The translations under genes were made by a program, and so were the position numbers. From positions 1 to 61,123 of the forward strand of contig NZ_VZCB01000092.1 in assembly GCF_009494395.1 (NCBI RefSeq): 61,123 nucleotides of DNA, read 5' to 3'. This document shows, piece by piece, positions 8,300 through 17,522 of this stretch (position 1 is its first letter; each line of letters begins with the position of its first letter). The notes beneath the pieces were generated by a model. It ran no database searches. It was not told where the DNA came from and worked only from the letters and a program-made list of their open reading frames with translations. The stretch is from Segatella copri (GTDB lineage: Bacteria > Bacteroidota > Bacteroidia > Bacteroidales > Bacteroidaceae).

Positions 8300-8731
8300 T
8301 CATCTATTCATCTGATAGTCCACGATGGCGTCCTTGGCGATACCAGCTTCCTTGTAGATAGCCTCGGCGATGTTTTCGCCCTCGTCGCAATACACTTTGA
8401 GTGTGAGCTGTATGGCCTCATCTTTGGTCTTGCTCACTCTGCCGTGCGCCAGCTTCTTGATGAGCTGCGACTGCGGCTTCATCTTGGGCTTGGCCACGAA
8501 GTCGAAGGTGCCGTCGGTCATCTGCTGAGCGATGCCATGGCATCGGAATCGTGGCAACAGGCCTGCCACAGGCTCATCGGGCGAGAAGAGGAAGTTTCTG
8601 CCACCGTCGTAAGAAGCCATGCCAGAGAGCAGTGTGTGCTGCTGGGCGGTTAAGAACTCGGAGTGCTGCTGGGCAGCGGTTAAGAACTGGGTGTGCTTCA
8701 CACCGTTTATCTGAAAATTCTGATTGTTCAT
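8300..8731 (-). CDS. Unknown protein, Gln/His-rich N-terminus
   Basis: The frame can be extended to a TTG at 8830, but the ATG at 8731 (MNNQNFQINGVKHTQ) is the better start, giving 143 residues. Near the N-terminus QFLTAAQQH is followed by EFLTAQQH, a small internal duplication. The rest is soluble, with a helical C-terminal half. I do not recognise a family. It is on the same strand as the primase cluster, with the CTGAGAC region between them. Its own promoter lies at 8869-8899, so it may be a separate unit. It could encode an accessory factor of the same element. Confidence 0.6.
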   Translation of the reverse strand: MNNQNFQINGVKHTQFLTAAQQHSEFLTAQQHTLLSGMASYDGGRNFLFSPDEPVAGLLPRFRCHGIAQQMTDGTFDFVAKPKMKPQSQLIKKLAHGRVSKTKDEAIQLTLKVYCDEGENIAEAIYKEAGIAKDAIVDYQMNR

Positions 8732-8868
8732 AATCTGAAAATTTTTGCGAGTAGAAGAGAGCCTTTTCAAGAAAAGAAAGGTGTCGACACTTATTTCCCG
8801 GGAACTCTCCCTCTGATAGACTCGTATCAACTCAGATTAAACAATTTGTTTTGTCCTTTCGACGGGTG

Positions 8869-8899
8869 CAAAGGTAGTAATAGATGGTGGATGGTCAAA
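8869..8899 (-). promoter_or_regulatory. Bacteroidales promoter of the 8300-8731 gene
   Basis: On the minus strand a -33 TTTG (8896-8899) and a -7 TACCTTTG (8869-8876) are separated by 19 bp, the standard layout. Confidence 0.7.
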
Positions 8900-9007
8900 A
8901 GGTGGTAGAAGGTACTTTCAAAAAAATAATTACCACCAAATTACCCGCTCACTTTCAGATAGTTAGCGAAAAAATGGTAATTTGTTGGTAATTTTCTGGG
9001 GTAATCT

Positions 9008-9934
9008 TTATTTAATGTTCATGGTGAGCCAGACTTTTATCAGCTTTGCTTGCTCATCTGAGAGTTTGGTGATTTTGCTCAATTCCTTGTGGCTCTGCGA
9101 GGAGTTCCAATTTTCCTTGATCAAGTCTGCAAGTCTTGAGCAGGAAGCTACATCGTGGCCCTGGGTTTTTAAATGACTGTTCAGAAGTCCAGCCACATTG
9201 CACACCAGTGTGATGTTGATAGAAGTGTTGTTTGAGCTGCTTTTGGGATGCTTTCGGGAGATTTCCTCTACCAGCTCCTCCTTCTCCAGCAAGTACTTCC
9301 ACAGCTCCTCCCATAGGGGCCAGCAAGCCTTGAAAGCCTCCTTTCTGTTCCATTCCTTGGTGGCTTCCAGTATCCCGTAGAGCAGCGCCTCTTGCCGAGC
9401 GTCCGTCTTAGCCACCCCAGTACTTCTGAATCGCTTTATCGGGTCGCCACGGCGGTAGATGGTCTCCTTGCCGGTGGATGGGTCGAACTTGTTGGCCTCT
9501 ATCTCTTGACAGAATTTCTCGAAGAGGGGCTTGGCTTCTGGATTGCGGTCTTGTGAGCTCATGATGGCTATCCAGATGTCCTGATATTTCTCAAACACCT
9601 CGTCGCCGGCTGCCATCAATCTTGCGAAAGTTAGGGCAGCTATCAGGGGAGGCAATTCCCTTTCCATTCCTATAGTTCTGCCTAGGCAGGCTGTTTCTAT
9701 AAGCAAGTCGGTCACCGCATAGCTCGCATCATCCAGGTCTTCGGCGAATCGGGCGAAGTATCGTTCGGTCTCATCCCAAGTCAGGAGGTCTAGGTTGCGG
9801 AGTTTATCTGCCACATCGTCATTTGTTGTGTCAGAGGCTTTTTTTTCTCCCATTATTCGTAGGTATTGAGCCTGCTGTCTATAAATCGGTTCTTCTTTTC
9901 TGAGGTTCTTGCGCCTTCTGTCGTTTTGTGTCAT
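9008..9934 (-). CDS. Unknown helical protein, second gene of a pair
   Basis: The 308-residue protein has no signal peptide or membrane segment. It starts with a basic stretch (DRRRKNLRKEE), followed by mainly helical sequence with many acidic residues. No catalytic motif or family is recognisable. Its ATG overlaps the stop of the 9931-11010 gene by 4 bp, which implies translational coupling and probably a joint function or a stoichiometric complex. Because the pair lies next to umuDC and a mobile-type primase cluster, an accessory or defence role is possible, but the sequence does not prove it. Confidence 0.6.
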   Translation of the reverse strand: MTQNDRRRKNLRKEEPIYRQQAQYLRIMGEKKASDTTNDDVADKLRNLDLLTWDETERYFARFAEDLDDASYAVTDLLIETACLGRTIGMERELPPLIAALTFARLMAAGDEVFEKYQDIWIAIMSSQDRNPEAKPLFEKFCQEIEANKFDPSTGKETIYRRGDPIKRFRSTGVAKTDARQEALLYGILEATKEWNRKEAFKACWPLWEELWKYLLEKEELVEEISRKHPKSSSNNTSINITLVCNVAGLLNSHLKTQGHDVASCSRLADLIKENWNSSQSHKELSKITKLSDEQAKLIKVWLTMNIK

Positions 9935-11010
9935 GCTTTACCGTATGCTTTGTCCATGAATGATTGGGTGGATTGAATTGGGTCGCCATCGAAGAGCCCT
10001 ATCTCGTGGTTTACATCCTCGATGTTTTTACGTTCCGCATCAGTCATCTGTTGCGTCTTGGCAGTTTTTCCTCCAAGCGTGATAGGGCGGGCGCCTATTG
10101 GCGATACCTGGATGCTGTCGGCATTTTCTGCGCAAAGTTTCATGTATTCTCTCTGTTTCTCGTCTTCTTCGTTGAAACTGAGTTTTTCTCCCTCAGACGA
10201 TTCTTGTATGATAACGAGATTGGAATGAAACATTTCACGATAGATGATATTGGCACGTCTCATAGCTTCGGTTACTTTTGGGTCGTTGATTTGTGGAAAC
10301 TTTACACACAGTTTATTGAAACCACGTGGAAACTGCTTTCTGTCGCTCACTAAACTCCAGAAGTGCTTGTCATCGCGGATGGGCACCACTTTCACCACGA
10401 GTCCATAGCGGGCAAATGCCTCGCTCAGGGCACGGGCAAGTGAATCGGCCACGGTATCGGTCTTTTTGAATACGGAAGATTTCACTTCGATGGCTACACG
10501 CTGATAGGTGCCGCGGTTGTCTATGATGATGTGAAGTGACTCGTAGTCGTCTTCTATCACGGCTTTATCCAAAAAGGGTTGCGGACGATGGCTTATGCTT
10601 CTACAGCGGGCTAGTTCCAGGATGGCAAATCCATCCTTCGGTGCAGAAGTGTATTTGTGGTAGAGCTTTTTCTTTCTGCTGCTGGTAAAGGTTAGCGTTG
10701 GTTTTACGCTAGCCCAATCAAAGGGAAAGGCTAGCTCAGTTTTTGCGCTAGCCGGATTAACAGGAAAGGGACAACGTTCGGCAACCTGCTGATTTGGTTC
10801 GGCAGCCTGCTGATTTTGTTCGGCAACCTGCTGATTTTGTTCTGCAAGGAGCATCTGATAGTCATTTTCTAGCAGATAGTTGAGCAGTTCGCTCTTTTTC
10901 TCGAATGCCTGTCTTGGGTTAAAACTCTCCGATAGTTCGGGGAATAGGTTTATGGAGGAGTCTTTCTTCTCTATGACCTCAAACTCGTATCTATATAAAG
11001 CGTATTCCAT
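9931..11010 (-). CDS. Unknown protein with AEQNQQ repeats
   Basis: The 359-residue protein has an N-terminal part of about 55 residues, then a linker with three to four AEQNQQVAE-type repeats, and then a proline-rich tract in which AS(A/V)K recurs. The C-terminal two thirds look like a folded mixed domain (LHIIIDNRGTYQRVAIEV, LVVKVVPIRDDKHFW). No family is recognisable. It is the first gene of a two-gene operon with its own -7 box at 11091-11098, and it is coupled to the 9008-9934 gene by an ATGA overlap. The repeated linker probably varies in length between strains. Confidence 0.6.
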   Translation of the reverse strand: MEYALYRYEFEVIEKKDSSINLFPELSESFNPRQAFEKKSELLNYLLENDYQMLLAEQNQQVAEQNQQAAEPNQQVAERCPFPVNPASAKTELAFPFDWASVKPTLTFTSSRKKKLYHKYTSAPKDGFAILELARCRSISHRPQPFLDKAVIEDDYESLHIIIDNRGTYQRVAIEVKSSVFKKTDTVADSLARALSEAFARYGLVVKVVPIRDDKHFWSLVSDRKQFPRGFNKLCVKFPQINDPKVTEAMRRANIIYREMFHSNLVIIQESSEGEKLSFNEEDEKQREYMKLCAENADSIQVSPIGARPITLGGKTAKTQQMTDAERKNIEDVNHEIGLFDGDPIQSTQSFMDKAYGKA

Positions 11011-11090
11011 GGCTTTTTTTGATTATTTTGTTTTATTATTTTTTATTAATTTGTGTTTGGTGCAGTATTGAAATGCCACATTTTAGCCAA

Positions 11091-11098
11091 CAAAAGTA
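11091..11098 (-). promoter_or_regulatory. -7 box of the unknown two-gene operon
   Basis: TACTTTTG on the minus strand lies 80 bp before the start of the 9931-11010 gene. A TTTC about 12-15 bp further upstream gives only a weak -33 element. Confidence 0.5.
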
Positions 11099-11147
11099 AT
11101 AAAAAATACCGAAAGCGATTAATTATTTTACGTTCTTTAACTTAAAA

Positions 11148-11606
11148 CTATTCGGCAATCTGATGAATCACATAGGTCACCACGCCCCAAACCATGAAGC
11201 GGTTGGTTTCATCTACACGGATAGGAGAGAATTCACTGTTCCATGGGATGAGCCAGCCAAAGGTTCCGCTTTCGTCCATTTTGAACTGTTTGATGGTGAA
11301 TTCGCCATCCACGAAGGCGATGACGAAGTTGCCGTTAGAGGGTTCTATCTGCCGGTCAACCACAGCGAGGTCACCGTCAAAAATGCCTGCATCCTTCATG
11401 CTGTCGCCCGAAACACGCACGTAGAAAGTTGCCTCACGATGGCGAACCAGAATATCGTTGAGGTCTATTTCTCCCTCCATATAGTCTTGTGCCGGCGAAG
11501 GGAAGCCGGCTTTTACGCTTTGTTCAGCCAGCGGAATCGGCATCTTTTCTCCGAATTCCGCAGGGTGAAATGTCAGCTTTATATTATTTTCGTTATTCTT
11601 ATTCAT
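11148..11606 (-). CDS. umuD: UmuD-type self-cleaving SOS protein
   Basis: This 152-residue protein is a LexA/UmuD-type S24 peptidase. The self-cleavage site is Ala33-Gly34 (VKAGFPSPA), the nucleophile is Ser69 in SGDSM, and the general base is Lys106 in TIKQFK. RecA filaments on damaged DNA trigger cleavage, and the shortened protein joins UmuC to form a translesion polymerase. It starts 48 bp after the umuC stop codon, so on this strand umuC comes first, the reverse of the usual order. No clear -7 box was found in that gap. Confidence 0.92.
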   Translation of the reverse strand: MNKNNENNIKLTFHPAEFGEKMPIPLAEQSVKAGFPSPAQDYMEGEIDLNDILVRHREATFYVRVSGDSMKDAGIFDGDLAVVDRQIEPSNGNFVIAFVDGEFTIKQFKMDESGTFGWLIPWNSEFSPIRVDETNRFMVWGVVTYVIHQIAE

Positions 11607-11654
11607 TTTCTTAGTTTATGGAGCCCATTTTTTGAAAGGGGCTAATTTTGCATC

Positions 11655-13061
11655 TCATTGGGTTTTTACCTTCAGTATTTCGTTGATGTTCGTTGTGAAA
11701 CGTTTTGACATGTATTCCCGTTTCAAATCGAATTGGCAATCGGTGCCTTGTATGGCTTGCCTTATCGTGCCATAGCCGTTCTTGCGGTTAATGGCATCGA
11801 TGGCTTCCATCAGCGCTTTTTGCTTGCTTCGGTCGATAGGGTCGAAGAGGTCCTGTTGGCGAGGACTGTCGGGTGAGATTTGCCACAGGATGACACCTGC
11901 CTTCTTGAAGTGAAACGACATGTCGGGGCGGTCAGCTCTGCTGTCTGTCATCGGTTTCGGATATCTGGCTCTGAGAATGGTGAGGGCGGCACCCACGATT
12001 TCATCTTGTGCGTTTGTAGCGATGGGTAGGGTGAGGGAGTCGTGGATGGTATATTCGGGCACATTCTCATTGAATCTGGAGGTCCATGCGAACACGGTAA
12101 TACCCTGGCATACGCTACCTTGTCTCCTTAATTTCTCTGTACAGCGTACTGCGAAATTAGCCACGGCTTCTTCTATCACGTTCTTGTCAGTAATGCCCTC
12201 GTCGGCAAAACTCCTGCTGGTGCAGATGCTCTTCTTCTGCGGCAATTCCTCGATGCTGATGCAACTCTCTCCGTTCAGTTCCTTCCAGGTCCTGACGGTG
12301 GTGATGTTGAAATGGCTGCGCACCCAACTTTCTTTCTTTTCCGCAAACTGGGCAGCAGTTCGGATTCCCATATAGTCGAGCTTCCGGGCTATCTGCCTAC
12401 CTATTCCCCATATGTCTTCTACGGGGAAGAGAGACAGCGCCTTGCGTCTCCGTTCGTCTGTGTCGATGAGACAACAGCCCTGATATCCCTTGTATTTCTT
12501 GGCGAATTTAGAACCGATTTTTGCCAGAGTCTTCGTCTCTGCGATTCCGATGGAGATAGGGATGCCTACGGCTCGGAGCACATCAGCCGAAATCCTGGCA
12601 CCATATTGGTGGAGCAAAGGATCTGATGTAGCAGAAGTAACGTTTTCCTTCGGATATTCCTTGAAGAAACGTTCTGCCATGGAATGATCTGTTTCAAAAA
12701 AGCTCTTTGCCATGGAATGATCCACTTCGAAGAAACTCTCGTCGATGGAGTATTGGTCGATATGGGGTGAGTAGTGCGATAGCATCGACATCACGCGGTT
12801 GGATAGAGAACCATAGAGCGTATAGTTGCTGGAGAAGATAGCTACGCCTTCTGCCTCCAACTTTTCCTTTACCTGATAGAATGGGTCGCCCATCTTATAG
12901 CCTAAAGCCTTGGCTTCTTCAGAGCGTGCGATGACGCACCCATCGTTGTTACTCAAGACAACCACGGGCTTCCCTATCAGGTCGGGGCGAAACACTCGTT
13001 CGCACGAACAGTAGAAGTTGTTGCAATCTGCTAATCCTATCATTTTTTCAATATAATCCAC
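11655..13061 (-). CDS. umuC: UmuC-type Y-family DNA polymerase subunit
   Basis: This 468-residue error-prone polymerase copies past DNA lesions. The N-terminal palm begins [17 protein letters not shown] and the second acidic site is in SIDESFF. The little finger and a C-terminal UmuC-specific tail follow. Translation may begin at Met7 (MIGLADCNN). Between SIDESFFEV and the next conserved block there is an inserted duplication ([20 protein letters not shown]) close to the active site. The family normally has no such insert here. Upstream lies repeat copy 2, and umuD follows downstream. Confidence 0.92.
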   Translation of the reverse strand: MDYIEKMIGLADCNNFYCSCERVFRPDLIGKPVVVLSNNDGCVIARSEEAKALGYKMGDPFYQVKEKLEAEGVAIFSSNYTLYGSLSNRVMSMLSHYSPHIDQYSIDESFFEVDHSMAKSFFETDHSMAERFFKEYPKENVTSATSDPLLHQYGARISADVLRAVGIPISIGIAETKTLAKIGSKFAKKYKGYQGCCLIDTDERRRKALSLFPVEDIWGIGRQIARKLDYMGIRTAAQFAEKKESWVRSHFNITTVRTWKELNGESCISIEELPQKKSICTSRSFADEGITDKNVIEEAVANFAVRCTEKLRRQGSVCQGITVFAWTSRFNENVPEYTIHDSLTLPIATNAQDEIVGAALTILRARYPKPMTDSRADRPDMSFHFKKAGVILWQISPDSPRQQDLFDPIDRSKQKALMEAIDAINRKNGYGTIRQAIQGTDCQFDLKREYMSKRFTTNINEILKVKTQ

Positions 13062-13086
13062 TAATTCTTGTATAACTGAACTTCCT

Positions 13087-13321
13087 CAAGTTTTACCCCA
13101 TACGCCCTGCAAGGGCAGAAGCCCCTAGCCCAGGGCATCGCCCTGGGTAATTACGGACACAAACCTGTCGCCCTGTAAGGGCAAAAGCTTTAAAACTCCA
13201 GACAATGCATAAAGCTTTTGCCCTTACAGGGCGCCTTACTGATTGCCATTATACCCAGGGCGATGCCCTGGGCTAGGAGCTTTTGGGCCTTCAGCCCGTT
13301 CTTGAACCACAGGCGAAAGTT
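13087..13321. repeat. Palindromic interspersed repeat, copy 2
   Basis: This copy lies between the divergent umuC and nitroreductase genes. It is almost identical to copy 3 over the inner 200 bp and reversed with respect to copy 1. Its left end has lost the CGCATGT part of the terminal repeat (AAGTTTTACCCC), while the right end keeps GCGAAAGTT. Confidence 0.85.
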
Positions 13322-13419
13322 CATTCCACTAATCCTTATACAATCTGCAAAATTACGAAAAAAAATCCGAAACCTATTACCTTTTATCCTTGTTTTTTGG
13401 TTGTTCCGTAATTTTTTCT

Positions 13420-13427
13420 TAACTTTG
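13420..13427 (+). promoter_or_regulatory. -7 box of the nitroreductase gene
   Basis: TAACTTTG matches TAnnTTTG, 42 bp before the ATG at 13470. A T-rich stretch with TTGG at the -33 distance (about 13395-13402) lies upstream. Confidence 0.6.
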
Positions 13428-13469
13428 TGCCCATAATTTAGATTAGAATAATCGTAAAATCAGAACGAT

Positions 13470-13982
13470 ATGAAAGATATGTTATCATTGAGCCAGTCGA
13501 GATTCTCGGCTCGTAAGTTTACCTCTGAGGCTGTGAGCCAGGAGGATTTGGATTATATCATGCAGTGTGTGCAGTTGGCACCGTCTGCTGTGAACAGACA
13601 GCCTTGGCTCTGGCTTATCGTCCGTTCTGCTGAGGCTAAGGAGAAATTGCAGGAATGCTACGATCGTGAGTGGTTTAAAACAGCACCGATGTATATCGTG
13701 GGCATGAGAAATGTGAATGAAAACTGGGTTCGCAGATATGATGAGAAGCCTCATGGAGATATTGATGTAGCCATTGCTACAGAGCATCTTTGTCTGGCAG
13801 CCACCGAGCGTGGACTTGGAACCTGCTGGGTATGCAATTACGATACCGAAAAGATGCAGCAGTTTTTCCCTCGTGAGGGCTATGAGGCAGTTGTTATTAT
13901 TCCTATCGGGCATATTGCAGAAGATTGTCCTCATGCCGGGAAGAAACGCAAGGACATGAGCGAGATAGTAGAAGAAATCTAG
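13470..13982 (+). CDS. Nitroreductase-family FMN enzyme
   Basis: This 170-residue protein is a small nitroreductase of the NfsA/NfsB superfamily, which uses FMN and NAD(P)H to reduce nitro compounds or quinones. SRFSARKF (residues 9-16) and APSAVNRQPW (37-46) are the FMN-phosphate and ring-contact motifs. LCLAATERGLGTCWVC is the conserved helix and loop near residue 110. Members usually act as homodimers. Length is at the short end of the family. It is probably a single-gene unit, followed 68 bp later by the PAP2 gene on the same strand. The natural substrate is unknown. Confidence 0.9.
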   Translation: MKDMLSLSQSRFSARKFTSEAVSQEDLDYIMQCVQLAPSAVNRQPWLWLIVRSAEAKEKLQECYDREWFKTAPMYIVGMRNVNENWVRRYDEKPHGDIDVAIATEHLCLAATERGLGTCWVCNYDTEKMQQFFPREGYEAVVIIPIGHIAEDCPHAGKKRKDMSEIVEEI

Positions 13983-14050
13983 GATAAAAATGGAAGCAAA
14001 ATGGAAATGGCTTCCCTTTTCGCCATACATGCCGGGTACGACATATTAAC

Positions 14051-14731
14051 ATGAATATGAAAAAAATAAGAAAGATATTAATAGGTGGAATCATGATGAT
14101 TCCTGCCCCCGTCTTTTCGCAAAGTATGATGATGCCCATGGGGCAGAATACAACGGTTCCTGTAGAGCAGACTACCCATTACAAGCGCTATCATGGTGAT
14201 GGAATCGATGATGTCCTGCGCCTGGTGCCAACGGCATCTGTCTTCGGATTGAAGATGCTGGGCGTGGAGGCTGAGAGTTCCTGGAAGCGAAGGATTGCTG
14301 TTTCGGTGCTCTCGTTCGGCGTCAATGCAGCTGTAACCTATTCGCTCAAGAAGTCGATACACAAGATGAGACCCGATGGGACTGATAACGAGTCGTTTCC
14401 TTCCGGACATACCTCTGTGGCTTTCTGCGGTGCCACCACATTGATGCACGAATATCGCAAGGTTTCTCCTTGGATTGGTGTGGCGGGCTATGCAGTGGCT
14501 ACGGGAGTGGCTGTGGATAGAGTGCGCCGCAATCGCCATCATTGGGAAGATGTTGTTGCGGGTGCTGCCATCGGTGTAGCCTCAGCAGAAGCCGGCTATC
14601 TGATAGGCGATTGGATTCTGGGAAAGAACAAAAAGAAAGGAAAGGAGAGTGATGGAGAGAAAGATATTAACGACAATATCAGTCTTTCGGTAGCTCCGAC
14701 AGGTATTGATTTAGCTATCAGATTATTCTAG
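14051..14731 (+). CDS. PAP2-superfamily phosphatase with signal peptide
   Basis: This 226-residue protein has an N-terminal signal (MKKIRKILIGGIMMIPAPVFSQ). The three PAP2 motifs follow: KSIHKMRP (about 101-108), PSGHT (117-121) and RxxxxxHxxxD in RVRRNRHHWED (about 157-167). The catalytic histidines are those of PSGH and of motif 3. Such enzymes remove phosphate from lipid phosphates such as undecaprenyl diphosphate or phosphatidylglycerol phosphate on the periplasmic side. The C-terminal 30 residues are charged and variable. The substrate cannot be read from the sequence. Confidence 0.9.
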   Translation: MNMKKIRKILIGGIMMIPAPVFSQSMMMPMGQNTTVPVEQTTHYKRYHGDGIDDVLRLVPTASVFGLKMLGVEAESSWKRRIAVSVLSFGVNAAVTYSLKKSIHKMRPDGTDNESFPSGHTSVAFCGATTLMHEYRKVSPWIGVAGYAVATGVAVDRVRRNRHHWEDVVAGAAIGVASAEAGYLIGDWILGKNKKKGKESDGEKDINDNISLSVAPTGIDLAIRLF

Positions 14732-14770
14732 TTATCACTCCCTGCGGTCGTTCGGGAAGTTAAGAGATTC

Positions 14771-15011
14771 TAGTTTCGCATGTAAGCCCCACACGCCCTG
14801 AAAGGGCAGAAGCTCCTAGCCCAGGGCATCGCCCTGGGTAATTACGTACACAAACCTGTCGCCCTGTAAGGGCAAAAGCTTTAAAACTCCAGACAAAGCA
14901 TAAAGCTTTTGCCCTTACAGGGCGCCTTACTGATTGCCATTATACCCAGGGCGATGCCCTGGGCTAGGAGCTTTTGGGCCTTCAGCCCGTTCTTGAACCA
15001 CAGGCGAAACT
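14771..15011. repeat. Palindromic interspersed repeat, copy 3
   Basis: The element is framed by AGTTTCGCATGT on the left and GCGAAACT on the right. Its right end overlaps the TAG stop codon of the minus-strand receptor gene at 15010-15012. Inner dyads match copies 1 and 2. It fills the gap between the convergent PAP2 and receptor genes and could serve as a transcription barrier for both. Confidence 0.85.
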
Positions 15012-17247
15012 ATTTCTCCATTCCTCCTGTCTGGATTCCCTGTTGCTCTTCCTGGAAGTCATTCTTGATGTTTGACTTCGCCTGCTGGAATTGCTTCTTG
15101 GTGTTTCCGAACTTCCATGTCAGGGTAAGACTGATTTGGCGCAATGGCACTTTTATGGTCATGTTCTGAACGTAATCCGAACCCACGGTCTTCTGCTTGA
15201 TGTTGAGCTTGTCGTCGGTAGGAGTGAGGAACATCAGACTCAGGTCAAGCTTATCCTTCACGATAGATTTGGAGAGGGTGGTATAGAAGAATGCCATACC
15301 GCTCTGATAGCCCTGCAGATTATGCTGCTTGGTCTGGATGATGCTACCCACGGTCCATTGCAGTTCCCAAGGCAGGGTCTGTTGCAGGTTGATCATCGTG
15401 CTGCTGTTCCATCCGTTGTTCTTCCATCCTAGGGCATCGCTGCGCAAATCGTTGTAGCTCAAGCTCTCGTTCAGCATCAGTCTTGTCTTCTTGAACATCA
15501 GCCAATTGATGAATACATTCATGCTGGCGTTGCGGGTCTTCGAAACATTGCCGTAGGTGGTGTTGAGCAGGTTGTCGGCATCGAGGAAGGAATACTGCTC
15601 TATCTTGTTGTCGCAGAATCCGTAACCCAGGGTGGTGCTCAACATGAATCGCTGGTTATAGTAATTGAATACCATGTTCAGCTGATGCGACTTCACCACG
15701 TCGAGGTCTGTATTACCATAGGAGATGGCAGTAGGATTACTGCGGTCTACGTATGGATTCAGATAGGTGATTCCCGGACGGGTGATGCGCAGCTGATAGT
15801 TCATTCCGATGTTCATGCCCGGAGCCATGTTGTAGGAGAGGCTGGCGCTAGGTACGAGATTGCCGTACTGTTTGTCGAAGTCATCGCCCTTGCCCTGCTC
15901 AAACTTCACCTTTTCCCAGGTCTGCTCGTAGCGGGTTCCCATCATCGTTCCCCATTTTCCGAAGTTTCCTTTCCATTCAGCGTATGCAGCCAGAATATTC
16001 TGGTTGTTCTTGTATTCCATGCTGTTGGCTGGGTTCAGAGTCTCGGTCTTATCTGCTGCCACATCGTAGTAGCGGGAATCGCTCTTGTTGGTGCGGGCGA
16101 TGTATTTGGCGCCGAAGTTCAAGCGCTGTGTCTCGCTGAGCGAATGGGTGAAGTCTGCCTGGAAGGTGTGCTCCGTGCCACGGGTTTTGCTCTTGGAGAG
16201 CAGGTCGTGGAGCTGAATTCCCGTTACCTGACTGATGTCATCGTAGAACGTATAGTTGTCGATATGGGTAGGGTTGGTGCTGAAGAGATAGCTGAGGATG
16301 AGGTAGTTGGTGCGCTCCTTGTTGAAGAATCTCTGATAGTCGATGCTTCCATTGAAAGAAGTGTTGTCCAGATTCTGCTTCATCTCGTTGCCATATTCGA
16401 AGCCCTTGCCATAGATGCCGCCAGACATCTGGGTAAGCGGATGACCGTTCAGCTTCTGACCGAAGGTGGTCAAGCCAGCCGTGGCGCTGATGTTGCTCAG
16501 CGAATCGAGTTCATAGCTGAGACTGATGTTACCCATCGAGAACGGCTGCTTCATGTCTGATTTCTGATAGTAGTTCATCAGGCTGCCGTCTTTCTGCGTA
16601 CGGTCGAAGGAGATGGTTGTACCGTTCATCTTCTGGTAGTTGTACATACCGTTGGCACTGTAGGTAAGTTTGCCCTGCTGACCGCTGATGAGGGCAGAGA
16701 TGCTCTGCGCCTGATTGCCGGCAGTGGCACTGATGTTGCCGTTATATCCATTGCTGATGTCGCTGCTTCCAGCTCCGCCCAAGGTCTTCTTGTTGAGTAC
16801 GATGTTGAGCACACCGCCCGTTCCTTCTGCATCATATTTGGCTCCCGGATTGGTGATTACCTCTATGTTCTTGACCATGGTTGCCGGCATCGCCTTGAAT
16901 ATCTGCGATGGGTTGGCAGAGAACATGGGATTTGGCTTTCCGTCTACGTATACCTTGAAGCTGGAAGAACCATTCACGGTGATGTTGTCCTGTCCGTCTA
17001 CGGTTACCATCGGAACCTTGCGCAGCATATCGAGTACGGTAGAAGCCTTGGCATCGGCATCCTGCTCTACGTTGTAGGTCATCTTGTCGGTCTCCATCTT
17101 CACCAGCGGCTTGGAGGCAACCACGGTTACTGCATCCAGGTCCATATCCTTCCAGATGGAATCGGCAGCCTCTACCTGGTTCTGTGCGAAGCTTTCGAGC
17201 GAACATACGAGCAAAGAACTCAGTAATATCATATTTTTCTTGTTCAT
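15010..17247 (-). CDS. TonB-dependent outer membrane beta-barrel protein
   Basis: The frame runs back to 17349, but the ATG at 17247 starts a clear signal peptide (NKKNMILLSSLLVCSLESFAQ) and lies 73 bp after a -7 box, so I use it (745 residues). A TonB-box-like LDAVTVVAS precedes the plug domain (MLRKVPMVTVDG, VITNPGAKYDAEG), which is followed by a barrel of the OMP_b-brl_3 type. It lacks the CarboxypepD-like domain carried by the receptors at 45-60 kb. The protein should import an unknown ligand across the outer membrane. Its stop codon overlaps repeat copy 3. Confidence 0.88.
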   Translation of the reverse strand: MNKKNMILLSSLLVCSLESFAQNQVEAADSIWKDMDLDAVTVVASKPLVKMETDKMTYNVEQDADAKASTVLDMLRKVPMVTVDGQDNITVNGSSSFKVYVDGKPNPMFSANPSQIFKAMPATMVKNIEVITNPGAKYDAEGTGGVLNIVLNKKTLGGAGSSDISNGYNGNISATAGNQAQSISALISGQQGKLTYSANGMYNYQKMNGTTISFDRTQKDGSLMNYYQKSDMKQPFSMGNISLSYELDSLSNISATAGLTTFGQKLNGHPLTQMSGGIYGKGFEYGNEMKQNLDNTSFNGSIDYQRFFNKERTNYLILSYLFSTNPTHIDNYTFYDDISQVTGIQLHDLLSKSKTRGTEHTFQADFTHSLSETQRLNFGAKYIARTNKSDSRYYDVAADKTETLNPANSMEYKNNQNILAAYAEWKGNFGKWGTMMGTRYEQTWEKVKFEQGKGDDFDKQYGNLVPSASLSYNMAPGMNIGMNYQLRITRPGITYLNPYVDRSNPTAISYGNTDLDVVKSHQLNMVFNYYNQRFMLSTTLGYGFCDNKIEQYSFLDADNLLNTTYGNVSKTRNASMNVFINWLMFKKTRLMLNESLSYNDLRSDALGWKNNGWNSSTMINLQQTLPWELQWTVGSIIQTKQHNLQGYQSGMAFFYTTLSKSIVKDKLDLSLMFLTPTDDKLNIKQKTVGSDYVQNMTIKVPLRQISLTLTWKFGNTKKQFQQAKSNIKNDFQEEQQGIQTGGMEK

Positions 17248-17319
17248 AACAATCTTTTTTTTAGTTTTAATACTCCTTGATTCTGTTATTTTCTTTGTCA
17301 TTTTTTCTGTTTGACGATG

Positions 17320-17350
17320 CAAAGGTAAATGATTTTTTTGGAATGACAAT
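17320..17350 (-). promoter_or_regulatory. Promoter of the 15010-17247 receptor gene
   Basis: TACCTTTG (17320-17327, minus strand) is the -7 box. ATTG at 17347-17350 lies 19 bp upstream as a near-match to the -33 TTTG. Confidence 0.6.
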
Positions 17351-17522
17351 GGCTGGAATAGGGGTTTAACCCAACTATAACTTTCTGAAAGCTCTTCTTA
17401 ACATTCAGATAACATAAAAACAGAATAATCCCGATAAAAAGCAAAAAATGTAAGCGAAAGTTTCGTTTATCTCAACTTTTATTTGTAATTTCGCAGAAAA
17501 TTTAATATAATTGAAATAAATC

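Noticed and set aside
13218..13436. Small frames such as MPLQGALLIAIIPRAM in the palindromic elements
   Set aside because: They lie entirely in the repeat copies (also at 14909) and reflect its dyads. No start signal or protein-like constraint.
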